Part shown: one piece after another, positions 7,135 to 9,171 of the stretch
How positions within the stretch are numbered: the stretch's first letter is position 1
How the letters are laid out: the number at the start of each line of letters is the position of its first letter
Assembly: GCA_031255985.1 (NCBI GenBank)
Contig: JAIRRL010000065.1
Span: forward strand, 1 to 9,171
Origin: Gracilibacteraceae bacterium
Lineage (GTDB): Bacteria > Bacillota > Desulfitobacteriia > Desulfitobacteriales > Syntrophobotulaceae
Length of the DNA stretch: 9,171 nt
Direction: 5' to 3'
Notes under the pieces: model-generated
The model's input: only the letters and a program-made list of their open reading frames with translations
What the model was told of the DNA's origin: nothing
Databases searched by the model: none
Position numbers and translations under genes: made by a program

Positions 7135-8514
7135 TTACCCGTTGACCGCCGGAACCCGCGCCTCAAGCAGCAAATCCTCTCCCACCCGGTACACGTCTCC
7201 CGCGCCCAAGGTCAGCACCAGATCGTCTGAGCGCAGAGTCTGGCTGAGATAAGTGGTTATTTCTGACAAATAAGGGAAATAACGGGCCTTGACGCCGGTA
7301 TTGGTGATCAGTTCGGCGAGATGACCGGAGGTCAAAGTCTGGGGTTCTTTTTTTTCCCTGGCGGAGGGAAAAATATCCGCCAGCACGACCTCGTCGGCGT
7401 CGGCGAAAGACATGGCGAAATCCGGCAGCAGACGCCGGGTGCGGCTGTAGGTATGGGGCTGAAAAACCGCCCGGATGCGCCGATGGGGAAAAGAAAGACG
7501 GGCGGCGCTGAGGGTGGCCCTGATTTCCGTCGGGTGATGGGCGTAATCGTCGATCACCGGCGCCCCGGCGCGCGAGCCGATGGTTTCAAAGCGCCGTTTG
7601 GCGCCGCTAAACGCGGTTAAAGCCGGCAATATTTTTTCGGCCGGGATTCCGAGCCGGATTGTCAGCGCCGTGGCGGCCAGGGCGTTCAGAATATTATGCC
7701 GACCGGAAACCGCCATATGCAGCCGGCCCAGGCGCTCCTTTCCCGCGTACAGGTCAAAACTGCTGCCGCCGCCGCCGAATTCGACCGCGGCCGCTCGCAC
7801 GTCCGCATCCGCCCCGAAGCCAAAAGTGACGACGGGGGCCTGGGTGCGAATGGCCGGGCGCCTGGGTTCCCCGTCCCAGATGATCAGTCCGCCCGCGGCG
7901 GGCAAGGCGGCGGCAAATTCCGCGAAAGCCGCGGTAACGTCTTCCAGACTGTGAAAATAGTCGGGATGATCAAGTTCGATATTGGTTATAACCAGGAAAA
8001 GCGGCGCGTAATTCAGAAAATGCCGCCGGTATTCGCAAGCCTCGATGACAAAATAATCGCCGTCCCCGACATGGGAGTTGCCGTTCAGGCACGGGATTTC
8101 GCTGCCGACCAGCAGAGAAGGATCCCAGCCGGCGTCAAGCATGATTTTGCCTATCATGGCGGTCGTCGTCGTTTTGCCGTGCGTGCCGGCGACGCAAATC
8201 CCGCGTTTTTTCGCCATCAGGCGGCCGAGAAATTCCGGATAGGAGTAAAGCGGCAGTCCGCGGGAACGGGCGCGCTTTATTTCCGGATGTTCTTCTCCGT
8301 AGGCGGGCGAGTGGACGACGATATCCGCCTGATCAACATTGGCGGCGGCAAAAGGCAGAACTTCAATGCCGGCGCGCCGCAAAAGCTCGTCGGTAAAATA
8401 AATCTGTTCCGTGTCGGAGCCGGTGACTTCCGCCTGGGCCATCCGCCGCGTTATCTGCGCGAGCGCGCTCATGCCGGCGCCTTTAACGCCGACAAAATGG
8501 ATGCGCTGTGTCAA
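7135..8514 (-). CDS. murC: UDP-N-acetylmuramate--L-alanine ligase MurC
   Basis: This 459-residue cytoplasmic ligase adds L-Ala to UDP-MurNAc, the first step of stem-peptide assembly. The three Mur ligase domains are visible: an N-terminal Rossmann-like part with HFVGVKGAGMSALA (6-19), a central ATPase with P-loop GTHGKTTTT (110-118), EACEYRRHF (158-166), TNIELDHPDYF (177-187) and SGRHNILNALA (270-280), and a C-terminal domain starting near FSGAKRRFE (302-310) with DDYAHHPTEI (322-331) and FQPHTYSRT (351-359). EACEYRRHF rather than EADEYDxSF resembles Firmicute MurC. The length is normal. The start is TTG at 8512-8514, strongly supported by GGAAGGGAGG (8521-8530) 6 nt upstream; the same frame meets a stop shortly upstream and offers no ATG. 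The TTG overlaps the stop of a preceding 18-codon ORF (TTGA). Confidence 0.96.
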   Translation of the reverse strand: MTQRIHFVGVKGAGMSALAQITRRMAQAEVTGSDTEQIYFTDELLRRAGIEVLPFAAANVDQADIVVHSPAYGEEHPEIKRARSRGLPLYSYPEFLGRLMAKKRGICVAGTHGKTTTTAMIGKIMLDAGWDPSLLVGSEIPCLNGNSHVGDGDYFVIEACEYRRHFLNYAPLFLVITNIELDHPDYFHSLEDVTAAFAEFAAALPAAGGLIIWDGEPRRPAIRTQAPVVTFGFGADADVRAAAVEFGGGGSSFDLYAGKERLGRLHMAVSGRHNILNALAATALTIRLGIPAEKILPALTAFSGAKRRFETIGSRAGAPVIDDYAHHPTEIRATLSAARLSFPHRRIRAVFQPHTYSRTRRLLPDFAMSFADADEVVLADIFPSAREKKEPQTLTSGHLAELITNTGVKARYFPYLSEITTYLSQTLRSDDLVLTLGAGDVYRVGEDLLLEARVPAVNG

Positions 8515-8567
8515 GGGCGCCCTCCCTTCCCCAATAGCGATTTGGCCAATCCGTCAAAATCGATCAT
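8511..8567 (-). CDS. 18-codon ORF linking the zinc-ribbon gene to murC by stop/start overlaps
   Basis: The frame reads MIDFDGLAKSLLGKGGRP then TGA. Its ATG overlaps the TGA of the zinc-ribbon gene (ATGA, 8564-8567), and its own TGA overlaps the TTG start of murC (TTGA, 8511-8514). The murC SD (8521-8530) is embedded in its codons for the Gly/Lys-rich end. It has no clear SD of its own, so translation would depend on re-initiation after the upstream gene. It may be a coupling peptide that regulates murC translation or a coincidental frame. I know of no matching family. Confidence 0.4.
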   Translation of the reverse strand: MIDFDGLAKSLLGKGGRP

Positions 8568-8785
8568 ATGAAATTCGTTTCCAATTCTTCCCGCGTAAAA
8601 AAACCCTTAAAATCCGCGTCGCGCAGTACGCCGTCAATAACGCCCTCGTCGCTGATGAAGCAGCCGTTGCCGCATTCAGCGAAAGAACCGTGTTTTATGT
8701 GCAGGCTGTACTCGCCGCAGTCGGGACATTTGTATTTTCTCATCCTGATTTCCGGCTCAGACTCTCCTCTTTCCCACAATGGCAT
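8564..8785 (-). CDS. Small zinc-ribbon protein of unknown function
   Basis: This 73-residue protein carries a four-cysteine zinc-ribbon pattern: C20-P-D-C23-G near the centre of the N-terminal half and C38-x3-C42 after a loop containing H29 and H32. The second half is acidic and hydrophobic (GFFTREELETNF near the end) without a recognised domain. The second ATG (8783-8785) was chosen because AAGGAG (8794-8799) lies 8 nt upstream; the ATG at 8789-8791 is only 2 nt from that SD. A third ATG at residue 15, directly before RKYKCPDCG, is possible. There is no signal or membrane segment. It is first in the operon with murC and ddl, and its TGA overlaps the next ATG. Zinc ribbons bind nucleic acid or protein partners; the role here is unknown. 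Confidence 0.72.
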   Translation of the reverse strand: MPLWERGESEPEIRMRKYKCPDCGEYSLHIKHGSFAECGNGCFISDEGVIDGVLRDADFKGFFTREELETNFI

Positions 8786-8797
8786 CCCCATCTCTCC

Positions 8798-8920
8798 TTA
8801 GCTGCGCTTTTTCATAATTATAACGCCTTTGGCGCGAAAACACAACCGGACTTCTGAGCTTTGTGAAGGTTTCAATGCCGTCCCATTGGCAAATTTATAT
8901 TCAAACTGATCATATTCCAT
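8798..8920 (-). CDS. Possible 40-residue ORF upstream of the zinc-ribbon gene
   Basis: The frame starts at ATG 8918-8920 (begins MEYDQFEYKF) and ends in KKRS and TAA at 8798-8800. The stop is fused to the zinc-ribbon SD (TAAGGAG), the kind of overlap seen in coupled genes. Against it: no convincing SD precedes the ATG, the putative operon promoter (8817-8845) lies inside its 3' end, and the sequence resembles no family I know. It may be a small gene, a remnant, or untranslated leader that happens to be open. It straddles the change from GC-rich to AT-rich DNA. Confidence 0.25.
   Translation of the reverse strand: MEYDQFEYKFANGTALKPSQSSEVRLCFRAKGVIIMKKRS
8817..8845 (-). promoter_or_regulatory. 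Likely promoter of the zinc-ribbon/murC/ddl operon
   Basis: On the minus strand a perfect TATAAT -10 box lies at 8817-8822. A TTGTGT (3/6 to consensus, with the important TTG) lies exactly 17 bp upstream at 8840-8845. Transcription would start near 8810, leaving a leader of about 25 nt that holds the AAGGAG ribosome binding site (8794-8799) before the ATG at 8785. Spacing to start and SD is ideal; the weak -35 lowers certainty. Confidence 0.5.
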
Positions 8921-8936
8921 ATTCTTTATCGTAAAA

Positions 8937-9171
8937 TCATCCCCCAATTATATTTAATATTTTATCAACTGACGGTCTTTTATGCACGATATGTTCAGGC
9001 ATTGATATTATTTCGGTTGTTTTATCAATAATTTATTATAAATTACCTTCCGCTATTATTATATCATTCCATTTAAGTTCTTTTTCTACCCATTCTATAA
9101 AATTTTCATAAAATTCCTTCTCTGTTTTTGACAAGCGGTTATTGTTTTTATTTATTTTTATCTTTATTTTT
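8937..9171 (-). pseudogene. AT-rich interrupted reading frame entering from the right edge
   Basis: On the minus strand a frame is open from the edge at 9171 (first full codon at 9170) to TAA TAA (9038-9033). It encodes a Lys/Asn/Ile-rich start, then SKTEKEFYENFIEWVEKELK and WNDIIIAEGNL. The same frame continues after the double stop as IIDKTTEIISMPEHIVHKRP and SVDKILNIIGG, ending at TGA 8937-8939. Both halves have plausible protein-like composition, which suggests one gene broken by two adjacent stops. Equally possible are a gene that truly ends at 9036 and an unrelated short frame below it. GC over 8941-9171 is about 25% by my count, far below the murC region, so this is probably acquired DNA or a decaying gene. 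No family is recognised. Confidence 0.4.

Noticed and set aside
7696..8571. Plus-strand open frame opposite murC
   Set aside because: It is low in family-like motifs and fully antisense to an unmistakable MurC.
9128..9156. Plus-strand TTGACA with 17-bp spacer and TTTATT near the right edge
   Set aside because: The -10 match is only 4/6 in very AT-rich DNA, it lies inside the minus-strand frame, and no downstream gene is visible.
1..9171. CRISPR array, tRNA, rRNA, riboswitch or insertion sequence
   Set aside because: No regularly spaced repeats, cloverleaf-like segments, known aptamer cores or transposase frames were seen on either strand by eye.

Overview
The window looks like a chromosomal stretch from an anaerobic bacterium, most likely a Firmicute; a Negativicutes or Peptococcaceae-like lineage is a guess. 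The clues are a HypF tail (NiFe-hydrogenase maturation), a lipoprotein-anchored branched-chain amino acid ABC system, a MurC with the EACEYRRHF signature I associate with Firmicutes, strong AGGAGG-type ribosome binding sites, and GTG and TTG starts. Most of the window is GC-rich (63% in one line counted, 8461-8520). The last ~230 bases fall to about 25% GC by my count.

Layout, left to right. (1) Positions 1-601, plus strand: the last 58 codons of a probable hypF, then a small single-domain cupin. (2) Positions 642-6034, plus strand: a consensus-like sigma-70 promoter, then a complete Liv/HAAT operon of lipoprotein binding protein, LivH, LivM, LivG and LivF, ending in a CBS-CBS-ACT protein. 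A perfect 11-bp GC-rich hairpin separates the binding-protein gene from livH. (3) Positions 6038-8845, minus strand, convergent: a promoter, a 73-residue zinc-ribbon protein, an 18-codon bridging ORF, murC and ddl. The two operons end 3 bp apart without a convincing terminator. (4) Positions 8846-9171: an AT-rich tail with a 40-codon ORF that runs into the promoter region, and an interrupted reading frame that continues off the right edge.

How the genes work together. The binding protein captures an amino acid (leucine, isoleucine or valine, or a related compound) outside the membrane. LivH and LivM form the channel, and LivG and LivF supply ATP hydrolysis. The last gene carries two nucleotide-sensing CBS domains and an amino-acid-sensing ACT domain, so it could report ligand or energy status for the same pathway; this is inference. 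The opposing operon makes UDP-MurNAc-L-Ala (MurC) and D-Ala-D-Ala (Ddl), two cytoplasmic precursors of peptidoglycan.

I see no clearly new multi-gene system. The items most worth a second look are the ATGA/TTGA-linked mini-ORF before murC, the composition break with a broken frame at the right edge, the CBS-ACT partner of the Liv operon, and the repeated GTATAC element around the Liv promoter.
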